Assembly (NCBI GenBank): GCA_013696915.1
Contig: JACCXR010000257.1
Location: forward strand, 1 to 24,186
Direction: 5' to 3'
DNA: 24,186 nucleotides
Source of the DNA: Euzebyaceae bacterium
Lineage (GTDB): Bacteria; Actinomycetota; Nitriliruptoria; Euzebyales; Egibacteraceae
Shown: positions 6,633 to 13,689 of the stretch, piece by piece
Position numbering within the stretch: position 1 is the stretch's first letter
Layout: each line of letters begins with the position of its first letter
The notes under the pieces: generated by a model
Told to the model about the DNA's origin: nothing
Seen by the model: the letters and a program-made list of their open reading frames with translations, nothing else
Database searches by the model: none
Program-made: the position numbers and the translations under genes

Positions 6633-8177
6633 CTAGACCGGATACACGCCGTTGCGGCGCTCCTGCCGGCCGGCGGGCCGGCGGCAGTAGATCTCGAAGC
6701 GGCTGGCGAGCTCGGCGCGCAGCTCGTCACCCGGGACGACGGCCTCCACCGAGTTGTCGGAGGCGACCTGGAAGACGTCAACCTCGGCGGAGTACTCGGA
6801 CTGCTTCTCCATCACGAACCGGCGCCGCTCGTCGAGGTCGGCCATCGCCTCGAGCCGCTTCGCGTGGATCGCGTTGATCGCGGCCGCCGGGCCCATGAGC
6901 GCCGGCCGGGCGGTCGGCAGGGCGAGGACCGCCGAGGGGGCGGTCGGCGAGCCGGACATCGCCAGGTAGCCGCCGCCGTAGGCCTTGCGCACCATCACGG
7001 CGATGCGCGGCACGGTCGCCTCGCACACGGCGAACAGCATTTTCGCCCCGTGGCGGATGATGCCCTGCTTCTCGACCGCGCTGCCGACCATGAACCCCGG
7101 GATGTCCTGCAGGAAGAGCAGGGGGATCCCAAAGGCGTTGCACAGCCACACGAACCGCGCGGCCTTGTCCGAGGAGTCGGGGAACAGCACCCCCGCCTTG
7201 ATGCGCGAGTTGTTCGCGAGCACCCCGACCCCGCGCCCCTCGATCCGCGCGAACCCGGTGATCAGCTCGCGGGCCCACAGCGCCTTCATCTCCAAAAAGG
7301 ACCCCTCGTCGACGATCGCGGCGACGAGCTCGTGCATGTTGAAGGCGAGGTTCTCGCGCTCCGGGACGATCTCCGCGATCGGGCGGTGCGGGGCTGGCGG
7401 GCGGGCCGCGACGACCGGCGGGTCCCCCTGCCAGGACGAGGGCATGAACTCCAGGTAGCGGCGGAGGACCGCGAGCGCCTCGACCTCGTCCGGCACGAGC
7501 ACGTCCCCGAGGCCCGAGGTGGTGCTGTGCATGCGTGCCCCGCCCATCTCCTCGAGGGTCACCTTCTCGCCGGTGGCCATCTCGGCCATCCGCGGCGAGC
7601 CGATGTAGGCGGTCGACTGGCCCTCCACCATGACGATCAGGTCGCAGAGCGCCGGCACGTAGGCGCTGCCGGCAGGCGAGGGCCCGAACAGCGCGCAGAG
7701 CTGCGGGACCTTCCCCGAGAGCTTGACGAGGTTGAAGAAGATGTTGCCCCACGCGCGCCGGCCGGCGTAGCTCTCGAACTGCTCGTCGATCCGCGCGCCG
7801 GCGGAGTCGATGAGGTAGATCAGCGGCGCGCCGATCTCCAGGGCGACGTCCTGCATCCGCGTGATCTTCTCGAAGGTCTTGTGACCCCAGGTCCCCGCCT
7901 TGACGGTGAAGTCGTTCGCGATCACGCACACCGTCCGCCCGGCGATCTTGCCGATCACGGTGACGACGGCGTCGCCGGGCAGTCCCTGCTCGAAGCGGGC
8001 CAGCAGCCCGTCCTCGACCCGGAAGCCGGGGTCGAGCAGCCGCTCGAGGCGGTCGCGGACCAAGAGCTTCCCCGAGTCGAGCTGGCGCTGCCGGTACTTC
8101 TCGGGTCCGCCGAGGCGTGCCGCCTGGAGCTTCTCGTCGGCGACCTTGTTGACGTCCGCGTCGGGCTGGGTGTCCAT
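6633..8177 (-). CDS. acyl-CoA carboxylase carboxyltransferase (beta) subunit
   Basis: A 514-aa crotonase-superfamily carboxyltransferase of the methylcrotonyl/geranyl/propionyl-CoA carboxylase beta type. Visible features are IYLIDSAGARIDEQ and GPSPAGSAYVPALCD in the N-terminal half, then LQDIPGFMVGSAVEKQGIIR and KAYGGGYLAMSG in the C-terminal half; the two oxyanion glycine loops are intact. It moves CO2 from carboxybiotin to an acyl-CoA. Context (AtuA, a methylglutaconyl-type hydratase) favours a 3-methylcrotonyl- or geranyl-CoA-like substrate over propionyl-CoA, but the sequence alone does not decide. ATG 8177 overlaps the TGA of the preceding gene (TGATG), implying coupled translation. Confidence 0.92.
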   Translation of the reverse strand: MDTQPDADVNKVADEKLQAARLGGPEKYRQRQLDSGKLLVRDRLERLLDPGFRVEDGLLARFEQGLPGDAVVTVIGKIAGRTVCVIANDFTVKAGTWGHKTFEKITRMQDVALEIGAPLIYLIDSAGARIDEQFESYAGRRAWGNIFFNLVKLSGKVPQLCALFGPSPAGSAYVPALCDLIVMVEGQSTAYIGSPRMAEMATGEKVTLEEMGGARMHSTTSGLGDVLVPDEVEALAVLRRYLEFMPSSWQGDPPVVAARPPAPHRPIAEIVPERENLAFNMHELVAAIVDEGSFLEMKALWARELITGFARIEGRGVGVLANNSRIKAGVLFPDSSDKAARFVWLCNAFGIPLLFLQDIPGFMVGSAVEKQGIIRHGAKMLFAVCEATVPRIAVMVRKAYGGGYLAMSGSPTAPSAVLALPTARPALMGPAAAINAIHAKRLEAMADLDERRRFVMEKQSEYSAEVDVFQVASDNSVEAVVPGDELRAELASRFEIYCRRPAGRQERRNGVYPV

Positions 8178-8482
8178 CACCCGTCGATCCGCAAGCGCAG
8201 CAGCGCGGTGGACATCGCCTTGCCGGTCTGGTCCAGGCGCAGCGTCGAGGTCGCGCCCCCGCCGAGGGCGCGGCGGCAGACGACGTTGTAGGCCTCGACG
8301 TTCGGCAGCGCGTAGACGGTCACCTCGCCCCGGACCCAGTCGCCGAAGTGGTCGGAGATCCGTTCGGGCGTCAGGACGCGGCCGAGCACCTCGTAGGCGG
8401 CGGAGTCCTTCGCGATCACGCCGATGTTGGACACGTCGCCCTTGTCCCCCGATCGCGCGTACGCGATGTCGACCAGTTGCAC
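8177..8482 (-). CDS. AtuA-like small ferredoxin-fold domain protein
   Basis: A 101-aa protein with the motif ARSGDKGDVSNIGVIA near its N-terminus and LPNVEAYNVVCRRALGGG further on, as found at the C-terminus of many full-length AtuA-family (DUF1446) proteins. Here that domain is a separate gene, split from the large AtuA domain at 9272-10630 by the enoyl-CoA hydratase gene. GTG 8482 is preceded by AGGAGAG. Its TGA overlaps the carboxyltransferase ATG. Biochemical activity of AtuA proteins is not established; they accompany acyclic terpene and branched acyl-CoA catabolism. Confidence 0.85.
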   Translation of the reverse strand: MQLVDIAYARSGDKGDVSNIGVIAKDSAAYEVLGRVLTPERISDHFGDWVRGEVTVYALPNVEAYNVVCRRALGGGATSTLRLDQTGKAMSTALLRLRIDG

Positions 8483-8502
8483 GGTGCTCTCCTCTCGGCG
8501 CG

Positions 8503-9267
8503 TCACCACCGTGGGCGGCGCTTGTCCAGGAATGCCGAGATGCCCTCGGCGAGGTCCGCGGTGTGCAGGAAGACGCCCCGCATCGCGCGAGCGTGGTTGA
8601 CCGCCGCGTCGTAGTCGAGCCCGGCGAGGTCGGCGAGCAGCCGCTTGCCGAGGCCCATCGCGGTGGGTGGGAGGGCGGCGAGCTCCCGGGCGGTCGCCAT
8701 GGCGGTGGCCTGCAAGTCCTCCGGTGCCACGACGCGGTTGACCAGACCAATCCTCGCGGCCTCGACGGCGTCGATGCGCCTGCCGGTCAGGGCCAGCTCC
8801 CGCACGGCCCTGGCGCCGACGACCCGCTCGACGGCGGGGAGCACGACGATCGGGAACAGGCCGATGCGGATCTCGGTGAGCCCGAAGGAGGCCTCCGACG
8901 AGGCGATGGCGAGGTCGGCGAGCGCCACGATGCCGCAGCCGCCCGCGAGCGCGGGCCCGTTCACCGCGGCCACGACCGGGTAGCGCAGGCGGGGCACCAG
9001 CGTGAAGAGGTCGGCCCACACCGCTCCGCTGTCCCAGAAGTCGTGCGCCGAGGCCTTGAGCTCCGCGGAGAAGCCGCGCAGGTCGCCGCCGGCGGAGAAC
9101 GCCGGCCCGCGGCCGGTGAGCACCACGCAGCGGACCGTCTCGTCGCCGTCGGCGTCGGCCAGCGCCGCGAGGAGATCGCCGACCTCGGCGTAGCCGAGCG
9201 CGTTGCGTCGCTCGGGGTCGGCGAAGGCCAGCGTGAGCACGCCGCCGTCACGCTCCTGCTCCAGCAT
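8503..9267 (-). CDS. enoyl-CoA hydratase/isomerase family protein (methylglutaconyl-type)
   Basis: A 254-aa crotonase. The oxyanion hole is formed around GGDLRGF and NGPALAGGCGIVALAD, and the second catalytic acid is the Glu in FGLTEIRIGLFP. The first glutamate of classical hydratases (GGGCEL) is Gly here (GGCGI), as I recall for LiuC/AtuE-like methylglutaconyl- and isohexenylglutaconyl-CoA hydratases, which fits a role just after the carboxylase. ATG 9267 sits four bases past the AtuA stop with GAGG upstream. It should hydrate the carboxylated enoyl-CoA to a hydroxymethylglutaryl-like CoA; isomerase activity cannot be excluded. Confidence 0.88.
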   Translation of the reverse strand: MLEQERDGGVLTLAFADPERRNALGYAEVGDLLAALADADGDETVRCVVLTGRGPAFSAGGDLRGFSAELKASAHDFWDSGAVWADLFTLVPRLRYPVVAAVNGPALAGGCGIVALADLAIASSEASFGLTEIRIGLFPIVVLPAVERVVGARAVRELALTGRRIDAVEAARIGLVNRVVAPEDLQATAMATARELAALPPTAMGLGKRLLADLAGLDYDAAVNHARAMRGVFLHTADLAEGISAFLDKRRPRW

Positions 9268-9271
9268 GCCG

Positions 9272-10630
9272 TTACGCCTCGAGGACCTCGGCCGACACCT
9301 CGACGGCATCCCGCGGGATGAGCGTCGGCCAGAGGCTGATGACGGGCCGCGGGCGCCCGGGCGGGGCGATCGCCGACCCGACGCCGCCGAGCGTCCACAG
9401 GTGCAGGATCTCCTGGCGCACGGCGTGGGCCTCCGCGGAGGTGGTGCAGTGCGCGGCGACCCGCAGCCCGACCTCGTTGGGTTCGCACTCCGGCTCCGGG
9501 GCGGTGGGCCCGTGCAGGGTGTTCACGCCGAGGTACTCGAAATTGATCGCGCGCGGGGTGACGTCGGTGAGCTTGAGCCGCTCGCGGACGATCTCCTCCC
9601 CCTTCCGGGCCTTGGCGAGGGCGTCGGGCCAGGAGAACATCGCGATGCCGTCGCCGATCCAGCCGTCGGAGTAGCCGACGCAGACCTTCAGGGTGTCCGG
9701 TCGCGCCTTGCCGGTCATGCCGGTCATCTTCACGCGGTCGGGGCCGACCTGGGTGACCGTCGGGGCGGTGAAGTCGGCGATGCCGTCCGGCATGATGTAG
9801 TTCGCCGGGTCGTGCACCTCGTAGAGCAGTTGCTCCTTGACGGTGAACTCGTTGAGCAGGCCGCCGGTGCCATCGATCTTGGAGTAGACCGCGTCGCCGC
9901 GCTCGTCCACCTCGGCGATCGGGAAGCCGATGTCCCACGTGTCGCCGGCCTCGGCCCAGAAGTTCGACAGCGACCCGGTGAGCAGTGCGGCGCACTCGAC
10001 CATGTGGCCGATCGTGACCGCCGCGCCGACGAGTTCGGGCTGGTCGAAGCCCCACCCGAACTCGTGCATGAGCGGGGCGGCGTACAGCGCGTTGTCGGAG
10101 ACCCGGCCGGCGACGACGACGTCTGCCGCCTGCTCCAGGCAGGTGATGATGCCCTCGGAGCCGATGTAGGCGTTGGCGGCGATGATCTGATCGGCGATGC
10201 GGGTGATGTGCTCCTCGCCGGTGTCGAGGTTCGGGAACTGCAGCCCTTCGCCTGCCAGGCGGAGCATCGCCTCGAGGACGTCGTCGCCGGAGACGACGCC
10301 CACACGGGTGTCGTCGAGCCCGTGGCGCCGGGCGATCTCGAGCACCCGTTCGGCGCCGGCCCTCGGGTTGGCGCCCCCGGCGTTCGTGATGATCTTCGTG
10401 CCTCTGGGCTTGGCGACCGGAAGGATCGCCTCGGTCCAGGCGACGATGTCGGCGATGTACCCCCGCGTCGGGTCCTTCGCGCGCTGACGCTGGAGGATCG
10501 CCAGAGTGAGCTCCGCGAGGTGGTCGAACGACAGGTAGTCGAGCTCCCCGAGCTCGGCGAGCTTCACCGCGGGTTCCAGCAGGTCGCCCCAGTAGGCGGA
10601 ACCGCTGCCGAGGCGGACCGTCTTCGCCAT
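9272..10630 (-). CDS. atuA: AtuA-family protein, large domain (acyclic terpene utilization, DUF1446)
   Basis: A 452-aa protein with the family features GSGSAYWGD at the N-terminus, ITNAGGANP (around 80-90), VVAGRVSDNALYAAPL, TIGHMVECAALLTGS and GYSDGWIGDG. The family is tied to the citronellol/geraniol (Atu) pathway and related carboxylase operons, but its reaction is unknown. ATG 10630 is chosen because the conserved MAKTVRLGSGSAY start lies there; a longer frame would read through the operator at 10655-10671. It is the first gene of the ten-gene leftward operon. The small C-terminal domain usual in longer relatives is encoded separately at 8177-8482. Confidence 0.9.
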   Translation of the reverse strand: MAKTVRLGSGSAYWGDLLEPAVKLAELGELDYLSFDHLAELTLAILQRQRAKDPTRGYIADIVAWTEAILPVAKPRGTKIITNAGGANPRAGAERVLEIARRHGLDDTRVGVVSGDDVLEAMLRLAGEGLQFPNLDTGEEHITRIADQIIAANAYIGSEGIITCLEQAADVVVAGRVSDNALYAAPLMHEFGWGFDQPELVGAAVTIGHMVECAALLTGSLSNFWAEAGDTWDIGFPIAEVDERGDAVYSKIDGTGGLLNEFTVKEQLLYEVHDPANYIMPDGIADFTAPTVTQVGPDRVKMTGMTGKARPDTLKVCVGYSDGWIGDGIAMFSWPDALAKARKGEEIVRERLKLTDVTPRAINFEYLGVNTLHGPTAPEPECEPNEVGLRVAAHCTTSAEAHAVRQEILHLWTLGGVGSAIAPPGRPRPVISLWPTLIPRDAVEVSAEVLEA

Positions 10631-10654
10631 GCTGGCCTCCCTCGTCCTGTCTGC

Positions 10655-10671
10655 AAACGAGCGTTCGTTAG
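10655..10671. promoter_or_regulatory. 17-bp palindromic operator, site 1 (atuA / ridA divergent gap)
   Basis: The minus strand reads CTAACGAACGCTCGTTT, with dyad arms AACGA and TCGTT around a 4-bp spacer. It lies 25 bases before the atuA start and 58 before the RidA start, so one site could control both promoters. The same motif recurs at three other divergent gaps here. The size and symmetry suit a TetR-family repressor, which is an inference. Confidence 0.8.
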
Positions 10672-10728
10672 CATGGAGCATAGGCAGCGCCGAAGTTCGG
10701 CGTCAAGTGGACGAGGGAGCGCCCGGGG

Positions 10729-11136
10729 ATGGCAGCCGACGACCCAAGTGTGACCACCGACGCGGCCCCCGAACCACGGGGCCCCTACCCGCATGCGCGG
10801 GTCGCCGGGGACCTCGTGTGGGTCACCGGGCAGATCGGCCGCGAACCGTCGAGCGGCGACTTCGTCGCCGGGGGCTTCGGCGCGGAGTTCTCCCAGGCCA
10901 TCGCGAACCTCGAAGCGATCCTACGGGAGGTGGGCTCCTCGCTCGACCGGGTCGTGTCGACGAGGGTGCAGTTCGTCGACGAGGCGGATCTGGACGAGAT
11001 GAACCGCATCTACGGCGAGCGCTTCGCCGAGCCGCGGCCCGCGCGGTCCAGTTACGGCGTCGCATTCCTGTGGAAGGGCGCCAAGGTGCAGATCGACTGC
11101 GTGGCCACCGTCAGCCGGACGGCACCTCGTAGTTGA
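10729..11136 (+). CDS. RidA/YjgF/YER057c/UK114-family protein
   Basis: A 135-aa RidA-family protein with LVWVTGQIG near the N-terminus, a central QAIANLEAILREVGSSLDRVV helix and the C-terminal PARSSYGVAFLWKGAKVQID, where the Arg (in ARSSY) matches the substrate-carboxylate-binding arginine of enamine/imine deaminases. It may hydrolyse reactive imines or act on an acid intermediate of the regulon. ATG 10729 has GAGGGAG eight to ten bases upstream. It diverges from the atuA operon across a shared operator and its 3' end overlaps the convergent thioesterase gene by 26 bases. Confidence 0.85.
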   Translation: MAADDPSVTTDAAPEPRGPYPHARVAGDLVWVTGQIGREPSSGDFVAGGFGAEFSQAIANLEAILREVGSSLDRVVSTRVQFVDEADLDEMNRIYGERFAEPRPARSSYGVAFLWKGAKVQIDCVATVSRTAPRS

Positions 11137-11533
11137 GGCTGCGGGCGCGACCGATCGGACGAGGCGGCTCGTCCCCCGGCGCGGCCGTGACGGTCGCTTC
11201 CGCCCAGGCAAAGCGACCGGCCCTGGCGGTGACGACGCCCTCGGCGCGCAGACGGTCACCCGCTGCGGCGCCGGCGAAGAAGTCGACGGACATCTCGAGG
11301 GTCTTGTTCCGGCTGCCGGCCGACTGGCCGGTGCGGGCGGCGCAGCCCATCGCGGTGTCCGCGAGGAGGCCGTAAAGGCCACCGTGGACGACCCCGTCGA
11401 TGTTGCAGTGCACGGCTGCGGCCGTCATGGCGGCGACGACCCGATCGGGTTCGATCTCCACCAGCGCGATCCCTAGCAACGGGTAGAGCGGCGTGCCGGC
11501 GAAGCGGCGCCGCACCTCCTCAGGCGTCGGCAT
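11111..11533 (-). CDS. PaaI-family hotdog thioesterase
   Basis: A 140-aa single hotdog domain with the family's core motif NIDGVVHGGLYGLLADTAMG; the HGG loop and the Asp in LADTAMG are the expected CoA-binding and catalytic elements. It should hydrolyse an acyl-CoA ester, releasing CoA from a slow-turning or off-path intermediate. ATG 11533 overlaps the end of the MaoC gene by 14 bases, implying co-translation. Its 3' end overlaps the convergent RidA gene. The acyl chain cannot be inferred from the sequence. Confidence 0.87.
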   Translation of the reverse strand: MPTPEEVRRRFAGTPLYPLLGIALVEIEPDRVVAAMTAAAVHCNIDGVVHGGLYGLLADTAMGCAARTGQSAGSRNKTLEMSVDFFAGAAAGDRLRAEGVVTARAGRFAWAEATVTAAPGDEPPRPIGRARSLNYEVPSG

Positions 11534-11999
11534 GCCGGGCGAGCACGCGCCGCTTCATCAAGAAGCCCGAGGTGAAGACCATGACCGCCTCGCCGCGCTG
11601 GTTGCGGATCTCGTAGTCGATGTGGACGCGGCCGCGCTCGTCCTTCGAGGTCTCGGCCTGCTCGGCCACCGTGGCGTCCACGTGGATCGTGTCGCCGATG
11701 TGGACCGGCTTCAACGCCCGGAGCCCGTCGAGGCCGAGCCAGGCGATGATCGCGTCGCCGTAGACGTTCGCCTGGGTCACGAGTCCCATGGCGAGGGCCA
11801 TGGTCAGCGGCCCGTGCGCGATCGGGGCGCCGAACGGCGTGTCCGCGCAGTACTCGCGGTCGACGTGGATCGGCAGCCAGTCGCCGGCCAGCATCGACCA
11901 GTTCACGACGTGCGTCTCGGTGACCGTCAGCCCGCGCGTGGAGAAGCTGCGTCCCGTGGGGAAGTCGTCCCACCAGCGCTCGTACAGGTTCAACCGCAC
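11520..11999 (-). CDS. MaoC-like hotdog dehydratase
   Basis: A 159-aa MaoC/R-hydratase-type hotdog protein: the hydratase motif is AGDWLPIHVDREYC followed by TPFGAPIAHGPLTMALAMGL, providing the Asp and His expected for (R)-specific enoyl-CoA hydration. GTG 11999 is chosen with GGGGAAAG upstream; the longer frame to 12083 would read through the operator at 12062-12078, which argues against it. It pairs with the PaaI thioesterase in a two-gene leftward operon. Hydration of an enoyl-CoA is likely; the substrate is not fixed. Confidence 0.87.
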   Translation of the reverse strand: MRLNLYERWWDDFPTGRSFSTRGLTVTETHVVNWSMLAGDWLPIHVDREYCADTPFGAPIAHGPLTMALAMGLVTQANVYGDAIIAWLGLDGLRALKPVHIGDTIHVDATVAEQAETSKDERGRVHIDYEIRNQRGEAVMVFTSGFLMKRRVLARHADA

Positions 12000-12061
12000 C
12001 CTTTCCCCGGCGCAGTCTTTGCGCGGCGGATTCCCACGACCTCGCAGCCCCCGGACCCTAC

Positions 12062-12078
12062 CTAACGAACACTCGTTT
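12062..12078. promoter_or_regulatory. 17-bp palindromic operator, site 2 (maoC / glutaredoxin divergent gap)
   Basis: The plus strand reads CTAACGAACACTCGTTT, one base different from site 1. It lies 62 bases before the MaoC GTG and 63 before the glutaredoxin GTG, nearly centred in the gap, so one bound regulator could govern both genes. Confidence 0.8.
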
Positions 12079-12141
12079 CTCAAGGCCTGGAGCTGGCTAG
12101 GATTGTCGGCGTCTGGTCGTCGAGCGACGGAGGTTGGGAAC

Positions 12142-12408
12142 GTGGAACAGCTGGTCCTCTACACCCTGAACACGGATAACCGCACCCCCACCTGACAGGA
12201 GTGCTGCCGCGTGCGGGACCACCTGCACGCCGCCGGCGTCGAGTTCGACGACCGCAACGTCCGCCAGTCCGAATCGGGCCTCTCCGAGCTGCGATCGCGC
12301 ACGGGTGACGTCGTCGTCCCGCAGCTGTTCTACGGCGACCGCTCGGTGACCGGCTTCGACCCTTCCGCGATCGACGAGTTGATCGCCGCGTACCGGTCGG
12401 CCACGTGA
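12142..12408 (+). CDS. glutaredoxin-like protein with in-frame TGA at the active site (candidate selenoprotein)
   Basis: Read from GTG 12142 (GGAGG eight bases ahead) to TGA 12406-12408, this is an 88-aa glutaredoxin with one in-frame TGA at 12193-12195. If TGA is selenocysteine, residues 18-26 read UQECCRVRD, aligning exactly with CPYCxxVRD of ordinary glutaredoxins: U18 replaces the first catalytic Cys and Cys21 is the second. Other family features follow in the same frame: LVLYT beta strand (4-8), cis-Pro60 in VVVPQLF and TGFD (70-73). The loop between LYT and U18 is about six residues longer than usual. Everything after the TGA is intact, which argues against simple decay. Alternatives are a base-call error for TGC/TGT, or a nonsense mutation; GTG 12211 could start only an active-site-less fragment. 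Confidence 0.72.
12209..12230 (+). promoter_or_regulatory. candidate bacterial SECIS hairpin after the glutaredoxin TGA
   Basis: Bases 12209-12217 (GCGTGCGGG) pair with 12222-12230 (CCTGCACGC) as a 9-bp stem with one G-U pair and loop ACCA. If the closing G-C pair opens, the loop starts with G. The loop begins about 22 nt after the TGA, within the 16-37 nt range reported for bacterial SECIS elements, which lie in the coding sequence just after UGA and prefer an early loop G. Hairpins are common in DNA this GC-rich, so it is supportive rather than decisive. Confidence 0.5.
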
Positions 12409-12641
12409 CGCACCCGCCCGGTGATTCCCTGGAGGCGCAGCAGCGCGGACACCTGGCCGGCGATCTCTCCGAGCTGCTGGCGAGGATCCGCGAGGAACTC
12501 GCCTACAGCGACGCCAAGGGCGCGGCACCGTACAGGCTCGGGATGCACGACGGGCTGCGATTCGCCGAGGACGCCGTCGTGGAGCTCCTGCGCCGCGTCG
12601 GGCGACCTGCGGAGACCGTCGAGCGTCCCGCGGACGCCTGA
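12405..12641 (+). CDS. small hypothetical protein, 78 aa, coupled to the glutaredoxin
   Basis: GTG 12405 overlaps the glutaredoxin stop as GTGA, a classical translational-coupling arrangement. The protein is predicted to be helical and charged (LAGDLSELLARIREELAYSD, then GMHDGLRFAEDAVVELLRRVG) with no cysteine, signal peptide or membrane segment. I do not recognise a named family. Its coupling implies it is made with the glutaredoxin and may be a partner. It would be expressed only if ribosomes reach the end of the glutaredoxin frame, or from its own start. The gene ends nine bases before the convergent EamA gene. Confidence 0.65.
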   Translation: MTHPPGDSLEAQQRGHLAGDLSELLARIREELAYSDAKGAAPYRLGMHDGLRFAEDAVVELLRRVGRPAETVERPADA

Positions 12642-12649
12642 GGCCCCGG

Positions 12650-13588
12650 TCACACCGCCGCGACGTGCTCGACCTGCACCCCCCGGCGGACCACCCACAG
12701 GCCGGCGGCGAGGACCATCACCATCCCGACGGCGCCTGCGACGCCGGGACGCTCGGCGAGGAACACCGCGGCCAGCAGCGTGGCGGACACCGGCTCGAGG
12801 TAGGCCATCGCCGCGGTCTCGGGCACCGCGAGCACACGCATGCCGCGGACGAAGAGCGTGTTGCCCAGACCGGTGAGCACGACGCCGAGCAGGAGGAGGA
12901 TGCCGGCGGCGCGCAGGTCGAGGGTGCCGCGGAGCGACCCGGCGACCGTGAACGGCGCGAGGATGACTCCGGCGATCGCCGACTGCCAAAAGTTCACCGT
13001 CGTCGAGGACACCTCGGCGTCGACGGACCGTGAGAGCAGCACGACCACCGACATCACGAACGACGTGAGCAGGGCGGCACCCATGCCGAGAAGGTCCTGA
13101 CCACTGGGCGCGGCAGCGGAGCGAGTCGCGATCAGCCCGATGCCCGCGATGGACACCGCGAGCGCGCCGAGCGCCGCCTTGTCGGGCGCCTCGAGGCGGA
13201 GCAGCCTCGACAGCAGCGCGACCCAGACCGGCCAGGTGAAGGCGAGGACCACCGTCACACCGATCTGGGTGAGCTGGAATGCCTGGATGAACAGCCACCA
13301 GTCGAACGCCATGAGCGCGCCGAGGACGAGGAACCGCCGCTCCTGCCCGCGGGGGATGCGCCCGACCGTCCCACGCCGGACCAGGCCGAAGACGCCGATC
13401 GCCAGGGCGGCGAGACCGAGCCGGTACCCGGCGATCGCGACGGCCGGCAGGTCCAGGAGGCGGACGAGCAGCCCGACGAAGCCCCACGACGTCGTCGCGG
13501 TGACGACGCCGAGGATGGCTCCGCGGCGGCCGCCGAGCACCGGGGTCGGGGCCAGGCGCCGAGCGATCTTCCCCCGGTAATCGGTCAC
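12650..13588 (-). CDS. EamA/DMT-superfamily transporter
   Basis: A polytopic membrane protein of about 312 aa with ten hydrophobic segments arranged as two EamA repeats: the first begins GAILGVVTATTSWGFVGLLV and contains FIQAFQLTQIGVTVVLAFTWP; the second contains GMGAALLTSFVMSVVVLLSR and ends ETAAMAYLEPVSATLLAAVFLAE. Members export or import small metabolites and amino acids. GTG 13588 is preceded by TGGGGG at good spacing; GTG 13606 is an alternative start. It shares the operator at 13621-13637 with the binding-protein-like gene on the other side, so it may move a pathway substrate or product. Confidence 0.88.
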   Translation of the reverse strand: MTDYRGKIARRLAPTPVLGGRRGAILGVVTATTSWGFVGLLVRLLDLPAVAIAGYRLGLAALAIGVFGLVRRGTVGRIPRGQERRFLVLGALMAFDWWLFIQAFQLTQIGVTVVLAFTWPVWVALLSRLLRLEAPDKAALGALAVSIAGIGLIATRSAAAPSGQDLLGMGAALLTSFVMSVVVLLSRSVDAEVSSTTVNFWQSAIAGVILAPFTVAGSLRGTLDLRAAGILLLLGVVLTGLGNTLFVRGMRVLAVPETAAMAYLEPVSATLLAAVFLAERPGVAGAVGMVMVLAAGLWVVRRGVQVEHVAAV

Positions 13589-13620
13589 CAAGCCCCCAGT
13601 CGGCACGCGGGCACTGTTGT

Positions 13621-13637
13621 GAACGGTCGTTCGTTAG
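13621..13637. promoter_or_regulatory. 17-bp palindromic operator, site 3 (EamA / binding-protein divergent gap)
   Basis: The minus strand reads CTAACGAACGACCGTTC, matching the consensus at the conserved CTAACGA and CGTT blocks. It lies 32 bases before the chosen EamA start and 52 before the binding-protein-like start. Confidence 0.75.
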
Positions 13638-13689
13638 TACCGTAGGGCCCCGCACGATGAGTCGCCAGCGGACGCCACAGGTGGATCCC

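Noticed and set aside
4034..6877. Long plus-strand open frame (over 900 codons) opposite bioY, BCCP and the biotin carboxylase
   Set aside because: It is the antisense of well-identified genes; the predicted protein is low-complexity, Arg/Asp/Gly-rich and has no family motif. Long antisense frames are expected at this GC content.
12193..12408. Treating the glutaredoxin TGA as a normal stop, with a short gene starting at GTG 12211
   Set aside because: That product would lack the first beta strand and both active-site residues and has no ribosome-binding site, whereas the read-through frame has a good site and complete glutaredoxin features. A sequencing error remains possible.
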